Source of the DNA: Ignavibacteriales bacterium UBA1304
GTDB lineage: Bacteria; Bacteroidota; Ignavibacteria; Ignavibacteriales; Ignavibacteriaceae
Direction: 5' to 3'
Assembly (NCBI GenBank): GCA_002307295.1
Contig: DBTY01000055.1
Location: 62,001-126,000, forward strand
DNA: 64,000 nucleotides
Shown here: positions 45,041 through 53,599 of the stretch, piece after piece
How positions within the stretch are numbered: position 1 is the first letter of the stretch
Layout of the letters: the number at the start of each line of letters is the position of its first letter
The notes under the pieces: generated by a model
Seen by the model: the letters and a program-made list of their open reading frames with translations, nothing else
The model's database searches: none
What the model was told of the DNA's origin: nothing
Program-made: the position numbers and the translations under genes

Positions 45041-47185
45041 TTACTTCATCAAAATCATTTTTTTGCTTTCTACGAAATTGCCTGATTGCAGTCTATAGAA
45101 ATATACTCCGCTTGAAAGATTCTTCATATCAAACTGTACGGAATAAGAGCCTGCATTTTTCTGCTCGTTAAGCAGCGTTCTTACTTCGCGTCCTAAAACG
45201 TCAAATACTTTAAGAGTAGTTGCTCCAGCGTTTGGAATGCTAAACTTAATTGTAGTTGTCGGATTGAACGGATTAGGATAATTCTGTAATAAAGCATAAT
45301 TTTTAACAATACCGTTATTTACCTTAACATCTGTTGTAATCGGAGTATAGCCGACAAAGTCGTCCGCTTTTCTGGGAATCAATTTATATTCGCTGAATTC
45401 ATAGAAGAATACGCCAATTAATTCTTTGAATTTATCTCCTTTTTTTACAGAAATATTTCCAGGAGTTTTTGTAACAAGAGTATCCCATGCATTATTATAT
45501 AGATGGTTTCCTTCCTGTAATTCAACTCTGCTGCCAACATTACTGGTATCGGCAACCAGCATTTCGCCATAATTATAGTTGCCTGTAGCGGATGGGCCTG
45601 GATTTCCGTCAGCGTTTTCGCTTGTTACAGTGACGTCTTTATATTTTACAAGTACGCTTTCATACTGTTCTGCATTAACGTCGCCGTTAGTTAAATTAGC
45701 AATTCTTGTGCTTATAACCACAGGAGCAGGCAAGGCGTTATTTTTAGAATTTACAGTTACTGAAGAGATCGAATCCAAACGGGTTGTGCCGTTGCTTTCG
45801 TCAATTACGCCGGAAAGAGTAACGTTATCGCCTCTTACTAAATTGATAACCGATACGCCGTAAATCCAGATTCCGCTCCATGGACCAGAACCGTTCTGCA
45901 TATGAACTCTTGAGCCTACTGTGTTGCCATCTCCCTGAACGTCGGAAGTATCAGCCATTACCACGCCTGAAATTGTTACATGGTATCCGTTATAAGCGCT
46001 ATATCCGCTTCCAAACGGACTGTACTGAACATCCTGAATTTTAAGGTCTCTGTTTAATACTAAATAGAAATATTTTCCTTTTACAGTATCAATTGGGTTA
46101 TTAGTAACTTTATTGTCGTTATCTACAGCTCTGATATAATAATCAACCAAAGCTGAATCGGCAGCTACGCCCGGAATAGTAGCAGTATAGACTGTTGTAT
46201 CCGCAGCTGTTTTCGTCATTTGAAGCATATTAGAAGCTCCGCCGTTTACGTGATAATAAAGTTTAACGTCTTTTACAAAACCATCGAGATCTACAACTTT
46301 ACTTGTTATCTGTACAGCCTGATTCGATTTAACTAAAGCGTTATCTCTCTTAATATTAGAAATAATAGGAGGAGTTGCGTTTATAAATAGATCTTCAGGA
46401 TAAACAGGGCGGATAACAAACGTTCCGTCTGAATTCTGACCAATGATACCGCGTATGTATGTTATAGCCGAGCCGTCTACTGGCGGATCCCATGTTCTGG
46501 CGGCATAAGTTCTTTTTGTAAAAAAGCACGACTGACCGTGTACGACCAGCGTATTGCCAAACTGATCGGTAATAGAAAATGGATTTGCTACAGCCCCAGT
46601 ATTACGGTTAGTTGAAATAACATTTTTAAATTCCACATAAACGCCTTCATATTTTTCAGCAAGCAAATTTGAAGCCGTCCCCTTTGCAAAATCGCTAATG
46701 TTTACTTCAATTGGGTCGCCTCTCTTTGTAGACGCGCCAACAAACTCAATTGGAACATTTGGCAAAAGGATTAATTCTGTAAAGTGACTGGAATATTCCG
46801 TAACTACGCCAGTAACTGTAACAATTTGATTAGTGTCTAAAAGATCGATATAAGTTGCAAGACTGCTCGCCGAGGTATCATTAACAAGGATATTAATTCC
46901 TCCCCATTCGCTAACGCCTGCAGTGTCTCTTAAATATGTCTGGTAGCGTGCGCCCGCCCACATAATAGGCGTTCTGTTTGTAGCCGGGTCTACAACTGTT
47001 CTCATTATCACCGTTCCTGTTACTCTTACCGTATCGCCAACGTATCTTGACGCATCCTTTCCGCCAGCTACTGAGCTATCCGGAACATATTGTATATCTC
47101 TAATTGAAACTGTCGGATATTTGGATTGCGCAAACGATGATGCAGCAAGAACCAATAGACAGAACAATGTAAGTTTTGCTTTCAT
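45041..47185 (-). CDS. T9SS-exported protein with OB-fold-like domains
   Basis: A 714-residue exported protein. The ATG at 47185 is chosen because AAGGAG lies 11 bp upstream and itself overlaps the alternative GTG at 47197. Signal peptide MKAKLTLFCLLVLAASSFAQ, then repeated beta domains (RYVGDTVRVTGTVIMRTVVD; NQIVTVTGVVTEYSSHF; GYHVTISGVVMADTSDVQGD; GDNVTLSGVIDESNGTTRLD) of the OB-fold kind that accompany extracellular nucleases. A Big/Ig-like region lies at about 280-375. The C-terminus is a T9SS domain (NYPNPFNPTTTIKFSIP ... KKMILMK). No nuclease motif is visible here, so it may be a binding protein. Confidence 0.85.
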   Translation of the reverse strand: MKAKLTLFCLLVLAASSFAQSKYPTVSIRDIQYVPDSSVAGGKDASRYVGDTVRVTGTVIMRTVVDPATNRTPIMWAGARYQTYLRDTAGVSEWGGINILVNDTSASSLATYIDLLDTNQIVTVTGVVTEYSSHFTELILLPNVPIEFVGASTKRGDPIEVNISDFAKGTASNLLAEKYEGVYVEFKNVISTNRNTGAVANPFSITDQFGNTLVVHGQSCFFTKRTYAARTWDPPVDGSAITYIRGIIGQNSDGTFVIRPVYPEDLFINATPPIISNIKRDNALVKSNQAVQITSKVVDLDGFVKDVKLYYHVNGGASNMLQMTKTAADTTVYTATIPGVAADSALVDYYIRAVDNDNKVTNNPIDTVKGKYFYLVLNRDLKIQDVQYSPFGSGYSAYNGYHVTISGVVMADTSDVQGDGNTVGSRVHMQNGSGPWSGIWIYGVSVINLVRGDNVTLSGVIDESNGTTRLDSISSVTVNSKNNALPAPVVISTRIANLTNGDVNAEQYESVLVKYKDVTVTSENADGNPGPSATGNYNYGEMLVADTSNVGSRVELQEGNHLYNNAWDTLVTKTPGNISVKKGDKFKELIGVFFYEFSEYKLIPRKADDFVGYTPITTDVKVNNGIVKNYALLQNYPNPFNPTTTIKFSIPNAGATTLKVFDVLGREVRTLLNEQKNAGSYSVQFDMKNLSSGVYFYRLQSGNFVESKKMILMK

Positions 47186-47203
47186 ATTTATATTCACTCC
47201 TTT

Positions 47204-49279
47204 TTATTTTACTACTAAAAACTTTCCTGTTTTGATTTTCCCGGTATTTGAGTCCTTTACCGTAAACAAATACAAGCCGGTCGCTATTGCCTGATCGTTA
47301 TCTGTAATTAAGTCCCATGCATGTTCTCCCCCGGCCATTACCTGTTTGCCGTCAGACGAATAATTCTGGAACCATCTTAAATCTGAACCATTGCTTTGTT
47401 TATCATGATGTATCTTTTTAACTATATCTCCTGCAAGAGTATATATCGTAAGCTCGCACTCGGCAGGCAGATTGAAAAAATATATTTTCCGTAATCTTTC
47501 TGAACTGCCGTCCCAATACGCGTTTGCATAATATGGATTAGGATATACTCCTATGGCGGCGTCTGAATTTGCAGAAGCGGCCGGAGTTCCAGGAATTACT
47601 TTCTGATAATTTACCAATGCGCTCGATTCAAGACTTTCAAGATTGCTTGCCGGATCGCCTTTATCAAAAGCGGTAACGGCAAATACATATTGCCAGCCGT
47701 TTAGCAAATTATCAAATTCAAATTTATAATAATACTTGGTAGTATCGCCTGCAAAAGTAACAGGTTTATCCAATTTCACATAATTAAATCCGGTATTGTA
47801 ACCAACTGAATTGCCGGCGCTGTCAAATTCTGCGGCAAGCGCTAGCGACGATGAAAGATCCTGTATCTGGTTTAATTCATATCCGGCGTTAGTTTTATAA
47901 ATTCTGTATCCTTCAAAATCTTTTTTAGCGGAAATAGGGTCTATAGAACCTTCGGCTCTTCTATCCCAATAGACGGTAACTTTTTTGCTTTCAGGAATCA
48001 CTTTAATTTTAGGAGCTAAAGGAGGAGCAGGCAATATATATCTTGTTATTACGCCGTTGCCGTCCAAATCTTCGCCTGGGTCTAAAATTCCGTTTCTGTT
48101 CCTGTCTTCGCCATAATAAGCTTTTAACGCCCACTCTGCGTTATTATACAAATTCTTCTTTTGTTCTTCCGTATCGTAGGAATCCGGCTCCGTTCCATAT
48201 TTTTTTGCGCAGACAATTGCAAAAACTACGTTAATAGAATCCCCGGGCGCAATTTTATTTGTTGGGCCGTTTGTAATTGTAATTGATCTGTTTGACGGAG
48301 CTTTTAAATCGTTGGGATTTATTCCGTTTCCATACGTATTATATCCTCCAAAATATCCCTGCATTTTGCGATACCTGTCGACGTCGTTCATAGGCGTAAA
48401 AAAGTTCGGATCGCTTGTATTGGAATGCTGCCAGCTTGTAAAATGAGTTGTTGTGCCGGAAGTTGAAGAGCCAAGGTACTGTATGCCTATGTAGCTATCT
48501 GTAAAACCAACGTCTCCTCCCGCGTCAAATTCATAAGCCACTTTCAAAGAATCGCTGTAGCCGTCGCCCCCCTTATTATAGAAAGCTGTGCCTAAAGAAG
48601 TGGAAGAAATTTTTATGTTCCTGACTACTGCGTCCGTCCAAAGCCCTACATAAACGCTATCCAGATACTTGCCCGAAACATTTTTTATCCAATAATTCAT
48701 TATTACAAAAAAGTTTGCAAAAGAGTAGTCCCATGCATAGCACTCCTGATGAATCGCCAACCCAAGCGGAGAGTGATCGACTATCTGCTGCGTGCCTGCA
48801 TAAAGATTTGTATCTACATAATCCATTATATAATCCTGTTGCGAAACCGCATAAGGACTATAGAAACGGGAGTCCAAAGTAGAAGACCGCTGAGTAATAG
48901 TAGAGCCGGAATTATTAGTATATTCGCAGCCTCCTCCGCGCGTAGCCGAAGCGGCGTCCACTGCCCCGGTAGTGACATAAGGGCCGCTCAAACCTTTGCC
49001 AAGCGAATCGTTACTACTATAAGCGCCTACCCATAAACCGCCAAGGAATATATGTTCAATACCGCTGCCGATTGGGTACTCGCAAGAAGGAACAACTCCT
49101 GGATTTGTAAGACCGTTGCCATACCTTCCAAAGTTTGTAACAGATAAAGCAATATTGCCAATGCTGGTATAAACTGACTGGTCGTCGGTTACTTTATTGA
49201 GACGGTTAAGACTCTGAGCGTTTAAAGACGATACGCCCGTAAGCATTATAATTAGAAAAGTAAATAAATAATGTTTCAT
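47204..49279 (-). CDS. T9SS-type exported surface protein
   Basis: A 691-residue exported protein with signal peptide MKHYLFTFLIIMLTGVSSLNAQ. It has aromatic- and glycine-rich beta segments, a calcium-binding-like stretch (EDRNRNGILDPGEDLDGNGV, about 388-407, resembling a dockerin/EF-hand loop), an FN3-like domain (about 430-560) and a FlgD-like C-terminal domain with the T9SS end ATGLYLFTVKDSNTGKIKTG followed by KFLVVK. It heads a two-gene operon; the next gene starts 18 bp downstream. Function unknown, but export to the surface is well supported. Confidence 0.82.
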   Translation of the reverse strand: MKHYLFTFLIIMLTGVSSLNAQSLNRLNKVTDDQSVYTSIGNIALSVTNFGRYGNGLTNPGVVPSCEYPIGSGIEHIFLGGLWVGAYSSNDSLGKGLSGPYVTTGAVDAASATRGGGCEYTNNSGSTITQRSSTLDSRFYSPYAVSQQDYIMDYVDTNLYAGTQQIVDHSPLGLAIHQECYAWDYSFANFFVIMNYWIKNVSGKYLDSVYVGLWTDAVVRNIKISSTSLGTAFYNKGGDGYSDSLKVAYEFDAGGDVGFTDSYIGIQYLGSSTSGTTTHFTSWQHSNTSDPNFFTPMNDVDRYRKMQGYFGGYNTYGNGINPNDLKAPSNRSITITNGPTNKIAPGDSINVVFAIVCAKKYGTEPDSYDTEEQKKNLYNNAEWALKAYYGEDRNRNGILDPGEDLDGNGVITRYILPAPPLAPKIKVIPESKKVTVYWDRRAEGSIDPISAKKDFEGYRIYKTNAGYELNQIQDLSSSLALAAEFDSAGNSVGYNTGFNYVKLDKPVTFAGDTTKYYYKFEFDNLLNGWQYVFAVTAFDKGDPASNLESLESSALVNYQKVIPGTPAASANSDAAIGVYPNPYYANAYWDGSSERLRKIYFFNLPAECELTIYTLAGDIVKKIHHDKQSNGSDLRWFQNYSSDGKQVMAGGEHAWDLITDNDQAIATGLYLFTVKDSNTGKIKTGKFLVVK

Positions 49280-49488
49280 TTAGCGCTTCTTATAATGAAT
49301 GAATTATTTTTATCTAAAATCGAACAGTAAAGCTAATAAATTAATTTGTATTTATCCAATATTGGCATGGTTATATTATTGTTAACAGAACCGAAATACC
49401 CGAGAAAAAGTATGTGAGCTAATTTTGGATTAGCTTTCAAAAGCTAATTTTTCGTAAAACCCAAATAGCGCAATTCCGGGTTTATAAA

Positions 49489-49522
49489 AAGAATCCGGAG
49501 GATTCAAATGTTTATAGCAATT
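49489..49522 (+). repeat. short dispersed repeat, copy 2
   Basis: GAATCCGGAGGATTC followed by AAATGTTTATAGCAATT; the reverse complement of copy 1 at 44917-44951 with a few substitutions. Confidence 0.6.
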
Positions 49523-49760
49523 GTTGGAAGAGAAAACCATACGACCCCGACCGGGGTCGCACAAAAACGTATTTAATACAGCTATATACATGAAATCCCT
49601 CCGGGATTTAAACCCAAATTAAACACAATAAAATATTCCTAATGCCAAGCGTGGTTTACGAAAAGAATCCTTCGGATTCTTTTTATAAACTGAATTACGT
49701 GTAAGGAAAACTCAACGCTAATAAAATGTTTAGATTTAATAATTATCAGATGAATGAGAA

Positions 49761-49838
49761 AAACCTTCCAATCGGCGCTATCAGCGCCGCGCATTGGAAG
49801 ATTGGGATAAGTGAAGAAAACCAAGTCTTGCGTTAATT
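49761..49838 (+). repeat. 78-bp hairpin repeat, copy A
   Basis: Aligns without gaps to 50545-50622. The first 43 bp differ at four positions. They fold as an outer stem (CCTTCCAA/TTGGAAG) and an inner stem (GGCGCT/AGCGCC). The tail shares AAACCAAGT and GTTAATT. Confidence 0.8.
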
Positions 49839-49965
49839 AAAACGCTTGACTATGCAATTTTTATAATTTATAATAAATATGCTATTAAATAAATTCGGCA
49901 AATGTTATTGCATATAGAGGGGAAATTTAATAATCCTCTGTCGTATTATTAAAAGGAAATTTGAA

Positions 49966-50520
49966 ATGATTTGCAGAGCTCATAAATATTGCAGTTCCTG
50001 GCATACAGGCGTCTTTTTTGTCCCTTTGTTCATGCTCATTTTTACCGTTAGCGGATTATCAAAAAGTTATTTAGCTGATTCATCCGCAGTAAATAAAACT
50101 CCGAAAGAAACAAGAAATGGAATACGACTCCCTACCTTAGAAGATGATGTAGGAGGAGTAATAAGAAGAAATGAAACAATAGTTCAAGATCACAATTTGG
50201 CGTATAACTTTGTTGAAAAAATGCCAACATTTCCAGGCGGAGATAAAAATTTAAGGCGCTATATAGCAAAAAACACTCATTATCCGAAACATGCAAAAGA
50301 AAAAATAATTACCGGCAGAGTGATGGTTCAGTTTATAGTAGATAAGACCGGAAAACTAATAGAGCCTAAAGTTGTTAGGGGAATTGAACAGGAATGTGAT
50401 AAAGAAGCTTTAAGATTAATAAAAAACATGCCGCGTTGGATTCCCGGGAAGCAAGACGGACATATTGTTAAAGTACGAATATTGCTGCCAATTAGTTTTC
50501 CGCCGCATGACAATAATTAA
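49966..50520 (+). CDS. TonB-family C-terminal domain protein
   Basis: A 184-residue inner-membrane-anchored protein. A hydrophobic segment (about 16-34, VFFVPLFMLIFTVSGLS) leads to a short linker and a TonB C-terminal domain (about 85-180; FPGGDKNLRRYIAKNTHYP, GRVMVQFIVDKTGKL, MPRWIPGKQDG). The proline-rich spacer of full TonB is missing, so it is short for an energy transducer; many Bacteroidota carry such small TonB-like proteins. AAAGGAAA precedes the ATG. It could energise the TonB receptor encoded upstream. It is flanked on both sides by copies of a 78-bp repeat. Confidence 0.85.
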   Translation: MICRAHKYCSSWHTGVFFVPLFMLIFTVSGLSKSYLADSSAVNKTPKETRNGIRLPTLEDDVGGVIRRNETIVQDHNLAYNFVEKMPTFPGGDKNLRRYIAKNTHYPKHAKEKIITGRVMVQFIVDKTGKLIEPKVVRGIEQECDKEALRLIKNMPRWIPGKQDGHIVKVRILLPISFPPHDNN

Positions 50521-50544
50521 ATAAAAACGCTTCATATTAAAAAC

Positions 50545-50622
50545 AAACCTTCCAGTCGGCGCTATTAGCGCCACGCATTGGAAGGTTGAAAAAACATGGG
50601 TAAACCAAGTTTCGTGTTAATT
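50545..50622 (+). repeat. 78-bp hairpin repeat, copy B
   Basis: Direct repeat of 49761-49838, same orientation. Here the outer stem AACCTTCCA/TGGAAGGTT is perfect, and so is the inner stem GGCGCT/AGCGCC. It begins 25 bp after the TonB-like gene stop. Confidence 0.8.
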
Positions 50623-50625
50623 TAA

Positions 50626-50670
50626 AACCTCCAAGGGCAGCCTAAAGCTGCCTTGGAGGTTAAATTTTTT
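50626..50670. terminator. terminator between TonB-like gene and oxidoreductase operon
   Basis: AACCTCCAAGGGCAGC pairs with GCTGCCTTGGAGGTT (one bulged G) around a 5-nt loop, followed by a T-run on the plus strand. The last bases overlap the gamma-subunit stop region on the minus strand, so it probably serves both converging transcripts. Confidence 0.85.
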
Positions 50671-51226
50671 ATACTGCAGCCGGTTGAGGTTCGGCGGCTA
50701 ATTCCATTCCGCGTTTGATAGCCTGCTCGTTTAATGGGAGCAGTTTATGGTACCTTTCCGGCAGAACTTTTTTAAGTCCGAGCATAATATTTTCAAATTT
50801 TATTATCGGCTTTTTCTGCAGAAATGCGCCAAGCACTATCATATTCAACACTTTTGAATTATTCATTTTTACGGCTTCGCTGGTAGCGGGTATAGCCACG
50901 ATGTCAATATCTTTCCGTTTGGGAATATTGTGGATATTCACGCTTTCGTATATCAAAAGTCCGCCCGGTTTAACGGCGGATTCAAATTTGTCAAGAGACG
51001 GCTGGTTAAGCGCAATAACCGTATCAAACATACTGATTATAGGCGAACTTATAGTATCGTCGCTAATAATTGTAATACAGTTAGCCGTGCCTCCGCGCAT
51101 TTCCGGCCCATACGAAGGCATCCAGGAAACCTCTTTATTTTCTATAACGCCTGCGTAGCAAAGAACCTGTCCCATTGAAAGGACTCCCTGCCCGCCAAAC
51201 CCGGCGATAATAATTTCTTCGTTCAT
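50669..51226 (-). CDS. 2-oxoacid:ferredoxin oxidoreductase gamma subunit
   Basis: The gamma subunit, 185 residues, of a four-subunit 2-oxoacid:ferredoxin oxidoreductase. The signature N-terminus IIIAGFGGQGVLSMGQVLCY and the MPSYGPEMRGGTANC block are intact. The gamma domain helps bind CoA and substrate. It is the last gene of the delta-alpha-beta-gamma operon, 61 bp after the beta gene. The C-terminus (AAEPQPAAV) is a short variable tail. Substrate (2-oxoisovalerate or 2-oxoglutarate) is not fixed by the sequence. Confidence 0.93.
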   Translation of the reverse strand: MNEEIIIAGFGGQGVLSMGQVLCYAGVIENKEVSWMPSYGPEMRGGTANCITIISDDTISSPIISMFDTVIALNQPSLDKFESAVKPGGLLIYESVNIHNIPKRKDIDIVAIPATSEAVKMNNSKVLNMIVLGAFLQKKPIIKFENIMLGLKKVLPERYHKLLPLNEQAIKRGMELAAEPQPAAV

Positions 51227-51287
51227 AAAAAATCCTATTTTAAATTCTTTTTATTATAAAAGCCCCGCTTAAAAGAGCGCCGAAATT

Positions 51288-52139
51288 TTATTCGGCAGAT
51301 TCTTTTCCCGGCGCTTTAATATCGCCAAGTTTATAAAAAGTAAGCATATTTTCTTCAAGCCATTTATTAGATTGAAGCGGCGTCATTTTCCAGTTAGAAG
51401 GACAGTTTGAGACAATCTCGATAAAACAGGTTCCTTTTTTTTGCTTCTGGTACTCAAACGCTTTCTGAAAAGCCTTTTTTGCCTTCCTGACGTTTGCAGG
51501 AGTATTAACAGCCTGGCGCGTAACATAATAAGTTGCCGGAAGCGTAGCTATCATTTCGGTTATCCTAAGAGGATAGCCCATAGTAGCGGCGTCGCGTCCG
51601 TAAGGAGAAGTAGTAGACTTCATTCCAATAAGAGTAGTTGGAGCCATTTGCCCGCCTGTCATACCATAAATGCCGTTATTAACAAAAACGATAAGTATAT
51701 TTTCGCCGCGGTTGCAGGTATGGATAGTTTCGCCTGTGCCTATAGCGGCAAGATCGCCATCCCCCTGATACGAGAAAACATATTTATCAGGCAACAATCT
51801 TTTTATGCCCGTAGCTACAGCAGTAGCTCTTCCGTGAGCCGCTTCGGTCATATCAATATTAAAATAGTGATAAGCAAAAACAGCGCAGCCAACCGGAGCT
51901 ATGCCTATAGTTTCAGACTGGATGTCGAGCTCATTTATTACTTCTGCTATTAAACGGTGAGTAACGCCATGGCCGCATCCGGGGCAATAATGGAAAATTG
52001 CGTCAGTAAGCGTTTCAGGTCTTTCATAAATCAAATTTTCATTATTACAAATGCTTTCCCGCGCAATCATCGCGTCAATCTGAGCTTCGTCGGTCAGCAC
52101 GTCTGCCGGATCGCCGGTAATTAATCTTTTCTCATTCAT
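51288..52139 (-). CDS. 2-oxoacid:ferredoxin oxidoreductase beta subunit (TPP-binding)
   Basis: The thiamine-diphosphate subunit, 283 residues. CPGCGHG (Cys52, Cys55) starts the conserved core. The TPP/Mg motif is GDGD at 126-129 with the closing NN at 154-155 (FVNNGIYGMTGGQ). It catalyses decarboxylation of the 2-oxoacid and transfer to CoA, with electrons passed to ferredoxin. The start overlaps the alpha gene by 4 bp, so they are translationally coupled. A 40-residue N-terminal extension precedes the core. Confidence 0.93.
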   Translation of the reverse strand: MNEKRLITGDPADVLTDEAQIDAMIARESICNNENLIYERPETLTDAIFHYCPGCGHGVTHRLIAEVINELDIQSETIGIAPVGCAVFAYHYFNIDMTEAAHGRATAVATGIKRLLPDKYVFSYQGDGDLAAIGTGETIHTCNRGENILIVFVNNGIYGMTGGQMAPTTLIGMKSTTSPYGRDAATMGYPLRITEMIATLPATYYVTRQAVNTPANVRKAKKAFQKAFEYQKQKKGTCFIEIVSNCPSNWKMTPLQSNKWLEENMLTFYKLGDIKAPGKESAE

Positions 52140-53206
52140 GCTTTGCCTCCTAATAGCTTTTCTTCAATGTTCTCAAGAATTTCTTCCGGCGACGGAACCA
52201 TGCCGCCCATTCTTCCGTGAAATTCAACCTTAACCTTTCCGTTTACAGCAAGTCTAACGTCTTCAACCATTTGACCTGCGTTCATTTCAATAACTAACAT
52301 TCCTTTTACTTTTTCAGATAAATCGCTGAGCGCCTGATAAGGGAAAGGATAAAGAGTAATTGGGCGGAATACTCCAATTTTAATCCCTTTTTCCGCGGCA
52401 AGCTGAGCGGCTTTTTTGCAGATTCTTGCAACAAGACCGAAAGCTACCAAAACATAATCGGCGTCTTCGCAATTATAGGAAGCATATCTAATTTCTTCTT
52501 TTTCAATTTCTCTGTATTTTTTCTGCAAACGAATATTAACTTCTTCCATTTCTTTAGGGTCGATAAAAAGAGAAGTAATAACGTTTCTTTCGCGCGTTTT
52601 TGGTTTGCCTGTAAGAGCCCACGATTCAACTTCAGTTTTACGCGGAATTTCGTCATAAAGTTCGACTTTTTCCATCATCTGCCCTAACGATCCGTCAGAA
52701 AGAATCATAATTGGGTTCTTCCATTTAAAAGCTAATTCAAAACCAAGCTTAACGTGGTCTACCATTTCCTGAACCGTAGAAGGAGCAAGGACAATAAGCT
52801 TATAATCGCCGTGTCCGCCCCCTTTAACAGCCTGAAAATAATCTCCCTGAGCAGGTTGAATAGTGCCAAGACCAGGACCGCCGCGATTTACGTTTACCAG
52901 CAAACACGGAAGTTCCGCCGTAGCTATATATGAAATTCCTTCCTGCATAAGGCTAACTCCCGGACTGGAAGAAGAAGTCATCACTCTTTTACCCGTGCAC
53001 GCGCCGCCGTAAACCATATTAATTACAGCCACTTCGCTTTCGGCCTGAAGAACTACCATGCCGGTTCTTTTCTCGCCATAAAGAGCCAAATACTCCAACA
53101 CTTCCGATTGCGGAGTGATTGGATATCCAAAATAAGCGTCGCATCCGCAGCGTATAGCCGCCTCCGCCATAGCTTCGTTCCCTTTCATTAATTTCATTTC
53201 GCTCAT
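52136..53206 (-). CDS. vorB: 2-oxoacid:ferredoxin oxidoreductase alpha subunit (VorB type)
   Basis: The alpha subunit, 356 residues. The N-terminal pyrimidine-binding domain reads LMKGNEAMAEAAIRCGCDAY, FGYPITPQSE and MTSSSSPGVSLMQEGISYIA; NRGGPGLGTIQPAQGDYFQA matches the VorB group assigned to 3-methyl-2-oxobutanoate. The C-terminal domain (about 245-350) is transketolase-C-like. It overlaps both neighbours by 4 bp. The neighbouring branched-chain-type dehydrogenase complex makes branched-chain 2-oxoacids a reasonable substrate guess, but 2-oxoglutarate cannot be excluded. Confidence 0.92.
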   Translation of the reverse strand: MSEMKLMKGNEAMAEAAIRCGCDAYFGYPITPQSEVLEYLALYGEKRTGMVVLQAESEVAVINMVYGGACTGKRVMTSSSSPGVSLMQEGISYIATAELPCLLVNVNRGGPGLGTIQPAQGDYFQAVKGGGHGDYKLIVLAPSTVQEMVDHVKLGFELAFKWKNPIMILSDGSLGQMMEKVELYDEIPRKTEVESWALTGKPKTRERNVITSLFIDPKEMEEVNIRLQKKYREIEKEEIRYASYNCEDADYVLVAFGLVARICKKAAQLAAEKGIKIGVFRPITLYPFPYQALSDLSEKVKGMLVIEMNAGQMVEDVRLAVNGKVKVEFHGRMGGMVPSPEEILENIEEKLLGGKA

Positions 53207-53490
53207 GATGCCACCGTTACTTTAATGTCGCCTTTTACGTCTGAAATAGTCGCAATATGTTCTTTATTATCAACTGTTTTTCTGTATACTTTTATTACTC
53301 CCTCCGGGCATACTAATGAACAATTGGTGCAGCCGGTGCAGTTATCTTCAATTTTCACTATATATAAGTATCCTTTGGAGTTTACCTGGCGGGAGAGTTC
53401 AAGCGCGTCTTGAGGACATGCCTGAGCGCATAGTTCGCACCCTTTACATTTCTCAATATCAACGACAATGTCTCCTTTAACTTTTGCCAT
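53203..53490 (-). CDS. 2-oxoacid:ferredoxin oxidoreductase delta subunit (2x[4Fe-4S])
   Basis: A ferredoxin-like electron-transfer subunit of 95 residues with two complete [4Fe-4S] motifs: Cys15, 18, 21, 25 (CKGCELCAQACP) and Cys51, 54, 57, 61 (CTGCTNCSLVCP). It passes electrons from the TPP centre to external ferredoxin. It is the first gene of the operon, with an SD (GGAAG) about 6 bp upstream. All eight cysteines are intact, so the enzyme should be active under low oxygen. Confidence 0.95.
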   Translation of the reverse strand: MAKVKGDIVVDIEKCKGCELCAQACPQDALELSRQVNSKGYLYIVKIEDNCTGCTNCSLVCPEGVIKVYRKTVDNKEHIATISDVKGDIKVTVAS

Positions 53491-53509
53491 ACGATTACTT
53501 CCTTTATTC

Positions 53510-53551
53510 TTTAAAAAATAAAAAGGTTACGCGATATCGCCGTAACCTTTC
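53510..53551 (-). terminator. terminator after lipA
   Basis: The perfect 10-bp stem AAAGGTTACG/CGTAACCTTT is at 53522-53531 and 53541-53550, with T-rich sequence following on the minus strand. It separates the lpd-lipA operon from the oxidoreductase operon. It also lies in the leader of the latter, so some control by read-through is possible. Confidence 0.85.
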
Positions 53552-53599
53552 ATAAAAAGATCAAACCTTTGTAGAATGAGGTTATTTAGTTCCGATATT

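Larger units (their letters stand above)
49280..49965. other. 686-bp non-coding region rich in short palindromes
   Basis: No credible gene. Perfect or near-perfect small hairpins lie at 49418-49436 (AGCTAAT/ATTAGCT), 49491-49505 (GAATCC/GGATTC), 49542-49559 (CGACCCCG/CGGGGTCG), 49593-49609 (AAATCCC/GGGATTT), 49661-49683 (10-bp stem AAAAGAATCC/GGATTCTTTT) and within 49761-49803. Several share a 3-nt loop. It separates divergent genes at 49279 (-) and 49966 (+), so promoters for both must also lie here. Confidence 0.75.

Noticed and set aside
49418..49803. CRISPR array
   Set aside because: Palindromes differ from each other, spacing is irregular, and no cas genes are in the window.
50715..51158. 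Long plus-strand open frame (147 codons) opposite the oxidoreductase gamma gene
   Set aside because: It is wholly antisense to a well-conserved gene and has no recognisable domain; it is a shadow of the minus-strand codon pattern.
51441..51953. 170-codon plus-strand open frame opposite the oxidoreductase beta gene
   Set aside because: Antisense to a TPP-binding subunit with intact motifs; composition is not protein-like.
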